A stretch of DNA of 64,000 nt from Actinomadura madurae (GCF_900115095.1 NZ_FOVH01000002.1:248001-312000), one strand, 5' to 3'. Shown: positions 39,136-50,104, counted from the stretch's first letter. Notes: generated by a model not told the origin, from the letters alone. Made by a program: numbers and translations.

Positions 39136-39551
39136 TCACCAAGTGAGGTGGTCCTTGTCCTTGGCGTTCGAGATCTCGGCCCGTGCCTTCTTCGCGCCCG
39201 GCCACCTCGCACTGCGTGCCCTAGAACCCGGACCGCCATCATCGGTGCGCGCATCCTGCGGTAGGTGCATGAGGTCCCGGGCGGCGAACGCGCCTTCCTG
39301 CTGCTCGGTCAGCGGGGGCAGCGTTAGGCGAGAAGTGATGCGTCTGCCACGGCCGCCCGCAGCTCGTTGGGCGCAGTGAGCAAGCCATCCACGATCGCAG
39401 GCTGGTCGGGCCACCGCCATGCCATGAGGCTAGCGATCTCATGAAGGTGACGCGCAACCATCCCGGCTGCACCAACTGGTCCCTTAGAAAGAACCGCTCC
39501 CGCCGAGTTCCAAGCCACGGTGGGTGGCCAGAGACGCTGGTTAGGCGCCAT
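39136..39551 (-). pseudogene. Possible frameshifted hypothetical gene
   Basis: A frame from ATG 39551 encodes 75 residues (MAPNQRLWPPTVAWNSAGAV ... TAPNELRAAVADASLLA) and stops at 39324. Directly after, in another frame, an open stretch reads LTLPPLTEQQEGAFAARDLM ... KKARAEISNAKDKDHLTW and stops at 39136. Both halves have protein-like composition, so they may be one gene split by a frameshift. I recognise neither part. The rest of the 39004-39644 gap holds nothing convincing. Confidence 0.3.
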
Positions 39552-39644
39552 CTCATTTCGATCAGTGTGGCGGCGGTGGCGACCGAGGAAGGGATGGTTG
39601 CGTGGGCGAGGCTTCGTCGCTGAGTCCGGCGCTAGCGTGGCCGC

Positions 39645-40046
39645 ATGGGTGAGAAGGATGGGGATTTCGGGTTCGTGCATCGCGTTCGGGTTCGGTACGC
39701 CGACTGCGACATGCAGGGGGTGGTGTTCAACGCCAACTACTTCGCCTACATCGACGACGCCATGGACATGTGGCTCCAGCACGCGCTCGGCGAGGAGTAC
39801 CTCGACGGGTTCGACTACGCGGTGAAGAAGGCCGGTATGGAGTGGGACTCTCCGGCTCGTGTGCGCGAGGTCGTCGACCTGCGGCCGGCGGTCACGCGGT
39901 GGGGGCGCACCTCGTTCGATGTCCGCATCGGGCTCAGTGTCGGTGACCGTGCCCTTGGGGTGGGGGAGTTGGTGCTGGTCAGCGTCACGCCGGGTGGGTA
40001 CGAGCCGTCGCCCGTGCCCGAGCGGGTCCGCCGGGCGCTCAAGTAG
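39645..40046 (+). CDS. Acyl-CoA thioesterase, 4HBT/hotdog family
   Basis: A 133-residue hotdog-fold thioesterase of the YbgC/4-hydroxybenzoyl-CoA type: VRVRYADCDMQGVVFNANYFAYIDDAMDMW contains the catalytic Asp and the HotDog helix (quoted here in parts: RYADCDMQGVVFNANYF). A substrate specificity cannot be given. TAGCGT lies about 7 nt upstream of the ATG, consistent with a leaderless mRNA. It lies upstream of acnA on the same strand with a 236-bp gap that contains two dyads, so acnA most likely has its own promoter. Confidence 0.85.
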   Translation: MGEKDGDFGFVHRVRVRYADCDMQGVVFNANYFAYIDDAMDMWLQHALGEEYLDGFDYAVKKAGMEWDSPARVREVVDLRPAVTRWGRTSFDVRIGLSVGDRALGVGELVLVSVTPGGYEPSPVPERVRRALK

Positions 40047-40085
40047 CTCGATGTCGAGATAAAGTGGAGATAGCTTGACGTCGAG
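40047..40085. promoter_or_regulatory. Two tandem dyads upstream of acnA
   Basis: CTCGA-TG-TCGAG (40047-40058) and CTTGA-CG-TCGAG (40074-40085), each followed by an A-rich tail (AGATAAAG, AGAGAAAAG), centre spacing 27 bp. Paired identical sites of this form suggest a dimeric repressor or activator of the aconitase gene. Its regulator is not in the window. Confidence 0.5.
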
Positions 40086-40282
40086 AGAAAAGCGGCGGAA
40101 GTTAGGCGGGCCTGATTCCCGGTGAGAAGGCCGACTAGGGCAGGATCAAGGAGGACGAGCACCCGCCCCGCCGCGCGCCGACCGCCGCGGCCCCCGGGGT
40201 GGAGGGCCCATCGAGGAAACAAGACGAGCGCCGCGCGCTCATGTCCCGGACCGGACGCGCGGTGGCGACTGAGGAGGAGTCC

Positions 40283-43048
<2,766 letters not shown>

Positions 43049-43057
43049 GCCGCGGCG

Positions 43058-43103
43058 ACGGCGACGGGCCGGCTCCCCCGGACGGGGGCCGGCCCGTCGC
43101 CGT
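43058..43103 (+). terminator. Strong intrinsic terminator of acnA
   Basis: A perfect 15-bp stem ACGGCGACGGGCCGG / CCGGCCCGTCGCCGT (43058-43072 and 43089-43103), with CCCCC/GGGGG extending into the loop, starts 10 bp after the acnA stop and is followed by TTCCT. Confidence 0.85.
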
Positions 43104-43472
43104 TTCCTCACCCCACGCGACCTCGCCGAACGGTTCGGGCTGGCCGCCGTCCCCTACTACGGCCTCGCGTCGGGCTTCCTGACCGGCAAGTACCGTCCCG
43201 GGACGACGGTGCGCAGCGCGCGCGCCGGTCGCGCCGGCAAGCACCTGGACACCGAGCGCGGGCGCAGGGTCCTGGCCGCGCTCGACCTCGTCGCCGAGGA
43301 GCAGGGCACCGCCGTCGCGACCGTGGCGCTCGCGTGGCTCGCCGCCCAGCCGACCGTCGCCGCGCCCATTTCGAGCGCGCGGACCCTCGACCAACTCCCG
43401 CCGCTCATCGAGGCAGCCCGGACGACCCTGACCCGCGACCAGCTCGACCGCCTCACCGCGGCGTCCGCATAG
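43104..43472 (+). pseudogene. C-terminal remnant of an aldo/keto reductase
   Basis: About 118 residues corresponding to the last third of a 320-330-residue aldo/keto reductase: LAAVPYYGLASGFLTGKYRP, VAEEQGTAVATVALAWLAAQ, PTVAAPISSARTLDQL and a final helix. The N-terminal catalytic part (Asp-Tyr-Lys-His) is absent; the homology begins directly after the acnA terminator stem. There is no start codon or ribosome site at the edge, so it is a truncated leftover of a deletion or rearrangement. Confidence 0.8.
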
Positions 43473-43487
43473 CCTGACCCGCGCGAC

Positions 43488-44108
43488 TCAGCGTTCGACG
43501 GCCAGGCGGAGGCCGAAGCCGATGAACGCCAGGCCGGTGACCTGCTGGACGCGGCGCTTGACGGCCGGGCGGGCCAGGGTGCGGCGGGCCGCGCCGGCGG
43601 CGCCCACCACCAGCGCGAACCACAGGACACCCTGGAGGGCGTGGATCGCGGCGAAGAGCATGCTCGTCCAGAACATCGACGCCCCCTCCGGGACGAACTG
43701 GGGGAGCAGGCTCATGTAGAAGACGCCGATCTTCGGGTTGAGCAGGTTGGTGGTGAAACCCGTGCGCAGCGCGGCGCGACCGGACAGCTCGGCGTCCGGC
43801 GCCTCGATCGCGGACGTCGCCTCGCGGCGGGCCCTCCAGAGCGCCCGCGCGCCGAGCCACAGCAGGTAGCAGGCGCCGGCGGCGCGCAGTACGTCGAACG
43901 CGACCCGGGACGCGGCGAGCAGCGCGGTGAGCCCGGCCGCGCTCGCCAGCGCCCAGCAGAGGCAGCCGGACGCGACGCCCGCCGCGGCGAGGCCGCCCGC
44001 CCGGCGCCCGCCCGTCACGGTGGCGCGCAGGACGAGCATCGTGTCGAGGCCGGGAGTGATCGTGACGAGGGCGGCCGCGGCGGCGAAGGCGAGGCAGGCG
44101 GTGAGCAC
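43488..44108 (-). CDS. LysE/RhtB-family amino-acid exporter
   Basis: A 206-residue integral membrane protein with about six helices. The family signature is at the N-terminus (LVTITPGLDTMLVLRATVTGGRRAG), followed by YLLWLGARALW and TGFTTNLLNPKIGVFYMSLLPQF. It exports an amino acid or analogue; the substrate is unknown. A GTG start at 44108 lies 6 nt after CAGAAT, consistent with a leaderless mRNA. It is divergent from the TauE/SafE gene. Confidence 0.9.
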   Translation of the reverse strand: MLTACLAFAAAAALVTITPGLDTMLVLRATVTGGRRAGGLAAAGVASGCLCWALASAAGLTALLAASRVAFDVLRAAGACYLLWLGARALWRARREATSAIEAPDAELSGRAALRTGFTTNLLNPKIGVFYMSLLPQFVPEGASMFWTSMLFAAIHALQGVLWFALVVGAAGAARRTLARPAVKRRVQQVTGLAFIGFGLRLAVER

Positions 44109-44203
44109 GCGTGCATTCTGCCAGGCACCTTCGGCGGGGCGGTGCGCGCCCGCCCGATGGTGGGCATTCAGACCGGATAGGTGGGGATGTAGCGTCGCGC
44201 GGC

Positions 44204-44923
44204 GTGCCCCATCTCGACTTCCTCCTGGTCGGCGGGCTGGCCGCGCTGGCCGGCGCGATCGTGCAGAGCAGCGTCGGCCTCGGCGTCGGGCTGGTCGCGA
44301 CGCCGATCGTGGCGATGCTGTTCCCCTCGCTGATGCCCGGGGCGATCCTCACGGTCGCGCTCGTCCTGCCCGTCGCCACCCTTCTCCAGGAGGGCGGGCA
44401 CGCCGACCTGCGCGGCTTCGGCTGGGCGTTCGGCGGCCGGCTCGCCGGGACGCCGCTCGGCGTGTGGCTGGTGGCGGCCGCCCCGGAGCGCGTCCTCGGC
44501 ATCGTGATCGGCGTCGTCGTCCTCGCCGCGCTCGCCCTGACCGCGTGGACCCGCGAGGTGCCGCGCAACCGCCGGACGCTCGCCACCGCCGGGGTCGTGT
44601 CCGGCGCGACCGGCACCGCGTCCGGCATCGGCGGCCCGCCGGTCGCGCTGCTCTACCAGCACGAGAGCGGCCCCCGCGTCCGCGCCACGCTGGCGGTCTT
44701 CTTCATCGCGGGCGCGCTGCTCTCCCTCGGCACGCTCGCCCTCGCGGGACGTCTCCCGGGGCGGCAGGTCGTCGCGGGGCTGGAGCTCCTCCCGTTCGTC
44801 CTCGCCGGGTTCGCGGCCGCCGGACCGCTGCGCCGCCACCTCGACGCCGGACGCCTCCGCGTGGCGCTCCTCCTCGTCGTCGGCGCGTCCGCGGTGACGC
44901 TGATCGTCCGTAATCTGGTCTGA
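44204..44923 (+). CDS. TauE/SafE-family membrane permease
   Basis: A 239-residue protein with about eight hydrophobic helices. The N-terminal motif is GGLAALAGAIVQSSVGLGVGL and the repeat equivalent later is ATGTASGIGGPPVALLYQHE. Family members export organosulfonates, sulfite or other anions; specificity is unknown. The GTG at 44204 is placed 8 nt after TAGCGT. Its stop overlaps the mug start (TGATG), so the two genes are coupled although functionally unrelated. Confidence 0.88.
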   Translation: MPHLDFLLVGGLAALAGAIVQSSVGLGVGLVATPIVAMLFPSLMPGAILTVALVLPVATLLQEGGHADLRGFGWAFGGRLAGTPLGVWLVAAAPERVLGIVIGVVVLAALALTAWTREVPRNRRTLATAGVVSGATGTASGIGGPPVALLYQHESGPRVRATLAVFFIAGALLSLGTLALAGRLPGRQVVAGLELLPFVLAGFAAAGPLRRHLDAGRLRVALLLVVGASAVTLIVRNLV

Positions 44924-45471
44924 TGCGCCCCACGAAGGCCGACCTGGAGGCCGCCCGCGACCGCGTCATCCCCGACGTCCTGCCTCCGGACGGCGGGACG
45001 CTCCGCGTCCTGTTCAGCGGCATCAACCCCGGCCTCTACTCGGGGGCGACGGGCCACCACTTCGCCCGTCCGGGGAACCGCTTCTGGCCCGCGCTGCACC
45101 GGTCCGGCTTCACCGACCGCCTGCTCGACCCGTCCGAGCAGGATCTCCTGCCCGGCTACGGCCTGGGAATCACCAACCTGGCGCACCGCACCACGGCCCG
45201 TGCCGACGAGCTGACGGCCGCCGAACTGCGCGAGGGCGGGCGCCGCCTCGAAGCGCTCGTCGAACGGCACCGCCCGTCCTACCTGGCTGTCGCCGGCGTC
45301 ACCGCCTACCGCACCGCCTTCGGCCGCCCCCGGACGCGGATCGGACCCCAGGACGAGACCTTCGGCCCGGCCAGGCTGTGGGTGCTGCCCAACCCGAGCG
45401 GCCTGAACGCATCGTGGACGCTTGGGCAGATTGCTGAGGAGTTCGCTCGTCTGCGGGTTGCCGCGGGCTGA
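44923..45471 (+). CDS. mug: G/U mismatch-specific DNA glycosylase
   Basis: A 182-residue uracil/thymine mismatch glycosylase removing U or T opposite G. Motif 1 is LFSGINPGLYSGATGHHFARPGNRFWPAL, quoted by its key Asn in GINPG and the FARPGNRFW block. Motif 2 is LPNPSGLNASW. The length is normal. It is coupled to the TauE gene. Downstream of its stop there is a second, diverged copy of its last 29 codons (45500-45586), entered through a 26-bp exact repeat. So the present C-terminus (LGQIAEEFARLRVAAG) may have replaced an older one. Confidence 0.92.
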   Translation: MRPTKADLEAARDRVIPDVLPPDGGTLRVLFSGINPGLYSGATGHHFARPGNRFWPALHRSGFTDRLLDPSEQDLLPGYGLGITNLAHRTTARADELTAAELREGGRRLEALVERHRPSYLAVAGVTAYRTAFGRPRTRIGPQDETFGPARLWVLPNPSGLNASWTLGQIAEEFARLRVAAG

Positions 45472-45586
45472 GCTGTGGTGCTGCACCCAGTTCGCTAAGC
45501 GGCCTGAACGCATCGTGGACGCTCGACGGGATGGCCGCCGAGTTCCGCCGCCTCCGCGAAGCGGCGGAGGCGCTCAGAGCCGGTTG
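45397..45586 (+). repeat. Duplicated 3' end of mug (26-bp exact direct repeat, period 101 bp)
   Basis: 45397-45422 and 45498-45523 are identical over 26 bp (encoding SGLNASWTL). After the first copy the gene ends LGQIAEEFARLRVAAG; after the second it reads LDGMAAEFRRLREAAEALRAG and stops at 45586. The two tails are homologous but clearly diverged, and the inner one is less GC-rich. This looks like insertion of a foreign allele's 3' end by recombination at the repeat. Confidence 0.8.
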
Positions 45587-46005
45587 AGGGCGGCGGCGAA
45601 CATCGCGTTCACCTCGGCGACCAGGTTGGGGTGCGGCTGCCAGAGCTCCTGGCGGCCCACGGCCACGATGGGGCGCGGCAGGGCCCGGACGCCCGACAGG
45701 TGCCAGTGGTGCGCGCCGGGCGCCGCCCAGGGCCCGCAGTCGCAGGACGCGTTCTGCACGGCCGCCGAGCAGACGTGGCCGAGGTCGGCGACGGCGATGA
45801 CGGCGCCGATCGTGGCGAGCGGGTCGCGCGGATCCCAGCCGGCGGCCTGGATCAGCGGGGAGTCGCACGCCTTCAGGTCGACGCGCATCGAGGCGTGGAT
45901 GAGGAGCGGCCCGCGGTAGGCGGTCGGCAGCGCCTGGTTGGAGACGGTCTTGCCCCCACGCGCGATCGCGAAGGCCCAGGGCTGCTGAACACTCATCGCC
46001 TGCAC
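45574..46005 (-). CDS. ASCH domain-like protein
   Basis: A 143-residue protein with ASCH-type (PUA-like) features: MSVQQPWAFAIARGGKTVSN near the start, YRGPLLIHAS, TIGAVIAVADLGHVC, and PGAHHWHLSGVRALPRPIVA. ASCH proteins are thought to bind RNA or modified nucleotides; the role here is unknown. The GTG at 46005 is preferred over the ATG at 45996 because GGAGG lies 7 nt upstream. It overlaps the duplicated mug tail on the opposite strand by 13 bp. Confidence 0.72.
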   Translation of the reverse strand: MQAMSVQQPWAFAIARGGKTVSNQALPTAYRGPLLIHASMRVDLKACDSPLIQAAGWDPRDPLATIGAVIAVADLGHVCSAAVQNASCDCGPWAAPGAHHWHLSGVRALPRPIVAVGRQELWQPHPNLVAEVNAMFAAALNRL

Positions 46006-46055
46006 GCGCTCACCTCCGGTGTTCGCCCCGCCTCCGTCGCCGGGGGATCGCCGAA

Positions 46056-46079
46056 CCCGCCGGCGGGGATGCCGGCGGG
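46056..46079 (-). terminator. Hairpin between the sugar ABC operon and the ASCH gene
   Basis: CCCGCCGGC-GGGGAT-GCCGGCGGG is a perfect 9-bp stem downstream (minus strand) of the ABC operon. It lacks a T-run, as is common in actinomycetes. The rest of 46006-46245 contains no gene. Confidence 0.5.
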
Positions 46080-46245
46080 CTGGACGACGATGCCCGAGAG
46101 GCTAGGCGCATCCTGCCGGAATTGCCAACGGGCGGGGCGAAACGTGTCGTTGTCCGTCATGGGGGTACCGGCCCCCACGCGGAACTCGTCTGATCATCCA
46201 TGTGACGTCTGAGATCGATGTGCGGTTGACGGTCCGGTGTGATTT

Positions 46246-47166
46246 TCACCCCTTCAGAGCGCCGGCCATCAGGCCGCGCATGAAGAACCTCCCGAGCAGC
46301 AGGTAGACCAGCAGCGTCGGCAGGGACGCCAGCAGCGCGGACGCCATCTGCTGGTTGTACTGGACGGCCACCGCGCCCGAACCGGCCGTGTTGTTCAGCA
46401 TCACCGTGACGGGCCAGCTGTCGGGCGCGCCGAGGAACACCGCGAACAGGAAGTCGTTCCACATCGAGGTGAACTGCCAGATCAGCGTCACCGCGAACGC
46501 CGGCGCCGACACGGGCAGCACGACCGACCAGTACGTGCGGAGCATCCCGGCGCCGTCGACGCGGGCCGCCTCGATCAGCTCGTCCGGGATCGTCACGTAG
46601 TAGTTCCGGAAGATCAGCGTGCAGATCGGGATGCCGTACACGACGTGGGCGAGCACGAGGCCGCGGATCGTCCCCACCAGCTCCATGTCGGTCAGCAGCC
46701 CGGCCAGCGGGATCATGACCGCCTGGTACGGGATGAACATGCCGAACAGGAACAGCGTGAACACGACGTCCGCGCCCGGGAACCGCCACTTCGACAGCAC
46801 GTAGCCGTTCAGCGAGCCGAGCACGGCCGAGATCAGCGACCCGGAGACGGCGATCTTGACGCTGTTCTCCAGGCCCGGTCTCAGCGTGTCCCACGCGGCG
46901 CTCCAGCCGGACACGCTCCAGCTTCCCGGCAGGCTCCACGCGCTGCTCGGGTCCGCCTCGCTCAGCGGCTTGAAGCTCGTGACCACCAGCACGTACACCG
47001 GGATCAGGAACAGCAGGACGAACGCCAGCAGGATGACCAGCTTCACGGCCCGCCAGGCGGGGGAGGACCCGCCCGGCGGCTTCGCCCCGCCGCCGTCCCT
47101 CCGGCCGCGCAGGCCGCTCGTCACCCGGCGCCACAGCGGCGCCGGGGGTGCCTCCACGTGCGTCAT
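46246..47166 (-). CDS. Sugar ABC transporter permease, MalG type (CUT1)
   Basis: A 306-residue inner-membrane permease with six helices: VKLVILLAFVLLFLIPVYVLVV, then five more. The ATPase-contact EAA loop reads PDELIEAARVDGAGMLRTYW. The C-terminus (GRFFMRGLMAGALKG) is typical of MalG-like subunits. Its ATG overlaps the stop of the upstream permease by 4 bp. With that gene and the binding protein it forms a carbohydrate importer. The ATPase is missing and is probably a shared MsmK-type protein encoded elsewhere. Confidence 0.93.
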   Translation of the reverse strand: MTHVEAPPAPLWRRVTSGLRGRRDGGGAKPPGGSSPAWRAVKLVILLAFVLLFLIPVYVLVVTSFKPLSEADPSSAWSLPGSWSVSGWSAAWDTLRPGLENSVKIAVSGSLISAVLGSLNGYVLSKWRFPGADVVFTLFLFGMFIPYQAVMIPLAGLLTDMELVGTIRGLVLAHVVYGIPICTLIFRNYYVTIPDELIEAARVDGAGMLRTYWSVVLPVSAPAFAVTLIWQFTSMWNDFLFAVFLGAPDSWPVTVMLNNTAGSGAVAVQYNQQMASALLASLPTLLVYLLLGRFFMRGLMAGALKG

Positions 47167-48071
47167 CGCGTCCGCTCCGTACGTACCGACCAGACCAGGT
47201 AGGGGATCACCAGGACGGCCACCGCGACCAGCATGTACGTCGCGATGGTGGCGCCGTTGGCGGGGTCGTGCCGGTCGAAGATCTCGACATAGGTGGCGAC
47301 GGCCGGGACGTAGGTGATGATCTGCTTGCCCGCGATCGCCATGATCAGGTCGAACACCTTCAGCGAGATGTGCCCGAGGATGATCAGCGCGGACAGCGTC
47401 ACCGGGCGGAGCTGCGGGAACACCACGTACCGGTACACCTTCCACTCCGACGCGCCGTCCACCCGGGCCGCCTCACGCAGGTCCTCGGGGACGCTGCGGA
47501 ACCCGGCCAGGTACAGGGCCATGACGTATCCGGACATCTGCCAGATCGCCGGCAGCGCCATCGCCGCCATGCCCCAGTCCGGGTCCTGCCACCAGCTGTT
47601 CGACAGCCCGCCCAGGCCCAGCTTGTCGAACAGCTGGTTGAAGCCGACCGCGCGCTGCGGCGGCGCCGGGTTCATCAGCCAGCGCCACACGACGCCGCTG
47701 GCGATGAACGACACCGCCATCGGGAACAGGTAGATGACGCGGAAGGACGCCTCACCCCTGATGCCCTTGTCCATCAGGAAGGCCAGGAAGGCGCCGAGCA
47801 CCAGGGCGCCGATCACGAACACCGCCGTGAACAGCAGGGCGTGCCTGACCGCGCCGGGCCAGCTGGGCTGGTCCCACAGGTCGACGAAGTTCTTGCCCTT
47901 GTCGAACCCGTACTCGGAGACCTCGTCGTGCTTGCCGCTCAGTGCGACGCGCGTATTCCAGAAGATGAGCCCGTAGACGAACAAGCCGATCGCGACGATG
48001 GACGGCGAGACCAGCAGCAGCCCTGGGAGCCACTTGCGCCTACGGACCCATCCAGAACCGGGAAACCTCAC
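47163..48071 (-). CDS. Sugar ABC transporter permease, MalF type (CUT1)
   Basis: A 302-residue permease with six helices beginning LPGLLLVSPSIVAIGLFVYGL. The EAA loop is VPEDLREAARVDGASEWKVY. Its GTG start at 48071 overlaps the TGA of the binding-protein gene (GTGA on the minus strand). The partner permease is coupled downstream. The sugar cannot be deduced with confidence. Confidence 0.93.
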   Translation of the reverse strand: MRFPGSGWVRRRKWLPGLLLVSPSIVAIGLFVYGLIFWNTRVALSGKHDEVSEYGFDKGKNFVDLWDQPSWPGAVRHALLFTAVFVIGALVLGAFLAFLMDKGIRGEASFRVIYLFPMAVSFIASGVVWRWLMNPAPPQRAVGFNQLFDKLGLGGLSNSWWQDPDWGMAAMALPAIWQMSGYVMALYLAGFRSVPEDLREAARVDGASEWKVYRYVVFPQLRPVTLSALIILGHISLKVFDLIMAIAGKQIITYVPAVATYVEIFDRHDPANGATIATYMLVAVAVLVIPYLVWSVRTERTR

Positions 48072-49372
48072 TGTCCGCTGTTCTTGGCCGCGTTGACCAG
48101 TCCCTGCTGCAGCTTGCCGACGTCCTTGTTCTGAAGGAAGAGGCCCACCGCCGTGTCGATGTCGGTGTGCTGCTTCTTACTGGCGTTGACGCCGTGCCAG
48201 AACGAGCCCGCCAGCTTGATGTCCGGCTTGTTCCACTGCTCGAACGCGTACTGGAGGTAGCCCTTGTAGAGGGACTTGTCGGCGTCCTTGCGCGCGGGGA
48301 CCGAGCCCTTCTTCGGGTTGAAGAGGTCCTGCCCTTCCTTGCTGGACACCTCCTTCAGCCACGCGATGGCACCGCCGCGGTGGGGTGCGTTCTTGGGCAG
48401 CGTGAAGCTGTCCGACAGCCACATGTAGGTGCCGTCCGTGCCGGGCGACGGCGCGTACTTGAAGTCGGTGTCGAGCTTCTTGCCGAGCCCGTTGGGCGCG
48501 CTGCCGGTGAAGTACCCGTACGCCCAGTCGCCCATGATGTTGAACGCGGCCTTGTCGTCCACGACGGCCTTCGCGGCGCCCTGCCAGTCGGTGGACGCGG
48601 CCTCCAGCGTCGTGTACTTCATGATCTCGGCGAAGTCGTTCAGCGCCTTGGTGACCTGCGGGCTGCTCCAGTCGGCGCCCGGCTTCCACAGCGCGTTGTA
48701 GCCGTCGGTGCCGAGGTCGCCCAGCAGGACGTTCTCCAGCAGGTGGTCGGCCGTCCACTGCGCGCCGAGCGACAGCGGGACCTTCTTCGTCTTGTCCTTG
48801 ACGGCCTTCAGCGCGGTGATGAACTCGGCGATCGTCTTCGGCGGCCCGTCGACCCCGGCGTCCTTCAGGATGTCCGGGTTGTACCAGAGCACGTTCGACC
48901 GGTGGATGTTCACCGGCACCGAGTAGATCTTCCCCTTGTAGCTGATCTGGTCGAGGAGCTGCTGGGGGTACACCGACTTGAGGTTGTTCTCCTCGTAGAA
49001 GGAGTCCAGCGGCTCGATCTGCCCGGCCTTGATGTAGTCGAGCAGCTCGGCGCCCGCGTGGCCCTGGAAGGAGTCCGGCGGCTTGCGGTTCTGCAGGCGG
49101 CTCGCGAGGACGGCCTGGGCCTGCGTGCCCGATCCGCCGGCGATGGCCGCGTTGACGAACTTGGTGCCGGGGTTCTTCTTCTCGAAGTCGGCCTGCATCG
49201 CGGCGAGCCCGTCGGCCTCGCCGGGCCCGGTCCACCAGGAGAAGACCTCGACCTGGGATTTGTCGTCCGACCCCTCGCCGCCGTCGCCGCCGCAGCCCGA
49301 CATGGCCAGCGCGCCGGTCATGGCAACGGCCGCGAAGACCGTCCAGCGGCGCCGGGGAACACGTATACGCAT
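48068..49372 (-). CDS. Sugar-binding lipoprotein of an ABC importer
   Basis: A 434-residue extracellular solute-binding protein (family 1). A lipoprotein signal covers about residues 1-27 (RRRWTVFAAVAMTGALAMSG then Cys), so it is anchored outside the membrane. The mature part shows VEVFSWWTGPGEADGLAAMQ and FNIMGDWAYGYFTG, typical of glucose/oligosaccharide-binding members. ATG 49372 follows GAAGGGACG. It is the first gene of the three-gene operon. A CGTCCG-CT-CGGACG dyad at 49405-49418 upstream could be an operator. Confidence 0.92.
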   Translation of the reverse strand: MRIRVPRRRWTVFAAVAMTGALAMSGCGGDGGEGSDDKSQVEVFSWWTGPGEADGLAAMQADFEKKNPGTKFVNAAIAGGSGTQAQAVLASRLQNRKPPDSFQGHAGAELLDYIKAGQIEPLDSFYEENNLKSVYPQQLLDQISYKGKIYSVPVNIHRSNVLWYNPDILKDAGVDGPPKTIAEFITALKAVKDKTKKVPLSLGAQWTADHLLENVLLGDLGTDGYNALWKPGADWSSPQVTKALNDFAEIMKYTTLEAASTDWQGAAKAVVDDKAAFNIMGDWAYGYFTGSAPNGLGKKLDTDFKYAPSPGTDGTYMWLSDSFTLPKNAPHRGGAIAWLKEVSSKEGQDLFNPKKGSVPARKDADKSLYKGYLQYAFEQWNKPDIKLAGSFWHGVNASKKQHTDIDTAVGLFLQNKDVGKLQQGLVNAAKNSGQ

Positions 49373-49404
49373 CGTTCGTCCCTTCGGATACCCCGCGGAC
49401 CAAG

Positions 49405-49418
49405 CGTCCGCTCGGACG
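49405..49418. promoter_or_regulatory. Dyad upstream of the sugar ABC operon
   Basis: CGTCCG-CT-CGGACG, a perfect 6-bp inverted repeat 33 bp before the binding-protein start, with TTGACC on the minus strand at 49432-49427 as a possible -35. No LacI-type regulator gene is adjacent, so the assignment is tentative. Confidence 0.35.
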
Positions 49419-49525
49419 TGCGCGGCGGTCAACACCGGGCGGCGCAATGTGATCTTTCGGTGATGCGGGGTTCCGATCGTCCGGCGGCCGGGCGGCTGCG
49501 GCCGAGCGGGGTTCGGCCCGGCCGG

Positions 49526-50104
49526 CTACCAGCCGAGCGCGGGCGGCAGCCCGGCCCGCCCGGCGTCCGGCCAGTCCCGCGGCGCGCCCAGCGGTGCCAG
49601 CTCGGCGAGCTGGAGCCGGTACCACGGCGACGACTCGGGCCGCCCGGCGAGCTCCAGGCAGCGCTCCCACGTCCACCACTCGGCGTGCTCGACCTCCTCG
49701 GGGTCCGGGACGAGGGCCCCGTTCGCGGGGACGGTGGCGCGCACCACGGGGCAGCGCTCGTGCTCGACGGTCCCGTCGGCGGCGACGGCCCGGTACTTGA
49801 ACCCGGGCAGGACGGACGTGAGGGACGCCTCGGGGATGCCCAGCTCGTCGCGGAGCCGGCGCAGCACGGCGTCGCGGAGCTTCTCGCCGGGGCCGGGATG
49901 GCCGCAGCAGCTGCCCGTCCAGACGCCCGGGAACGTCCGCTTGCGCAGGGCGCGCTGCGTGATCAGGACGCGACCCTCCGTATCCGTGACATAGCAGGAG
50001 AAAGCCAGGTGGTACGGCGTGTCTTTATGGTGACTATCACTCTTCGGCGCGGTCCCGATCGCCTCATCGTCCGCGTTGAGCAGCACAATCTCTTCGACGC
50101 CCAT
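49526..50104 (-). CDS. idi: Isopentenyl-diphosphate delta-isomerase, type I
   Basis: A 192-residue Nudix-fold enzyme converting isopentenyl to dimethylallyl diphosphate. It shows YHLAFSCYVTDTEGRVLITQ, RKRTFPGVWTGSCCGHPGPGE with the catalytic Cys, and the Nudix-like DAVLRRLRDELGI. ATG 50104 is favoured over ATG 50110 because AGGA sits 8 nt upstream of it. It is divergent from dxs (150 bp apart), so both isoprenoid genes may be regulated from one region. Confidence 0.94.
   Translation of the reverse strand: MGVEEIVLLNADDEAIGTAPKSDSHHKDTPYHLAFSCYVTDTEGRVLITQRALRKRTFPGVWTGSCCGHPGPGEKLRDAVLRRLRDELGIPEASLTSVLPGFKYRAVAADGTVEHERCPVVRATVPANGALVPDPEEVEHAEWWTWERCLELAGRPESSPWYRLQLAELAPLGAPRDWPDAGRAGLPPALGW

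Noticed and set aside
46157..46245. Continuation of the MalG-type permease reading into 46157
   Set aside because: The permease ends with the family's typical C-terminus at 46246; the other frame is an out-of-frame shadow.
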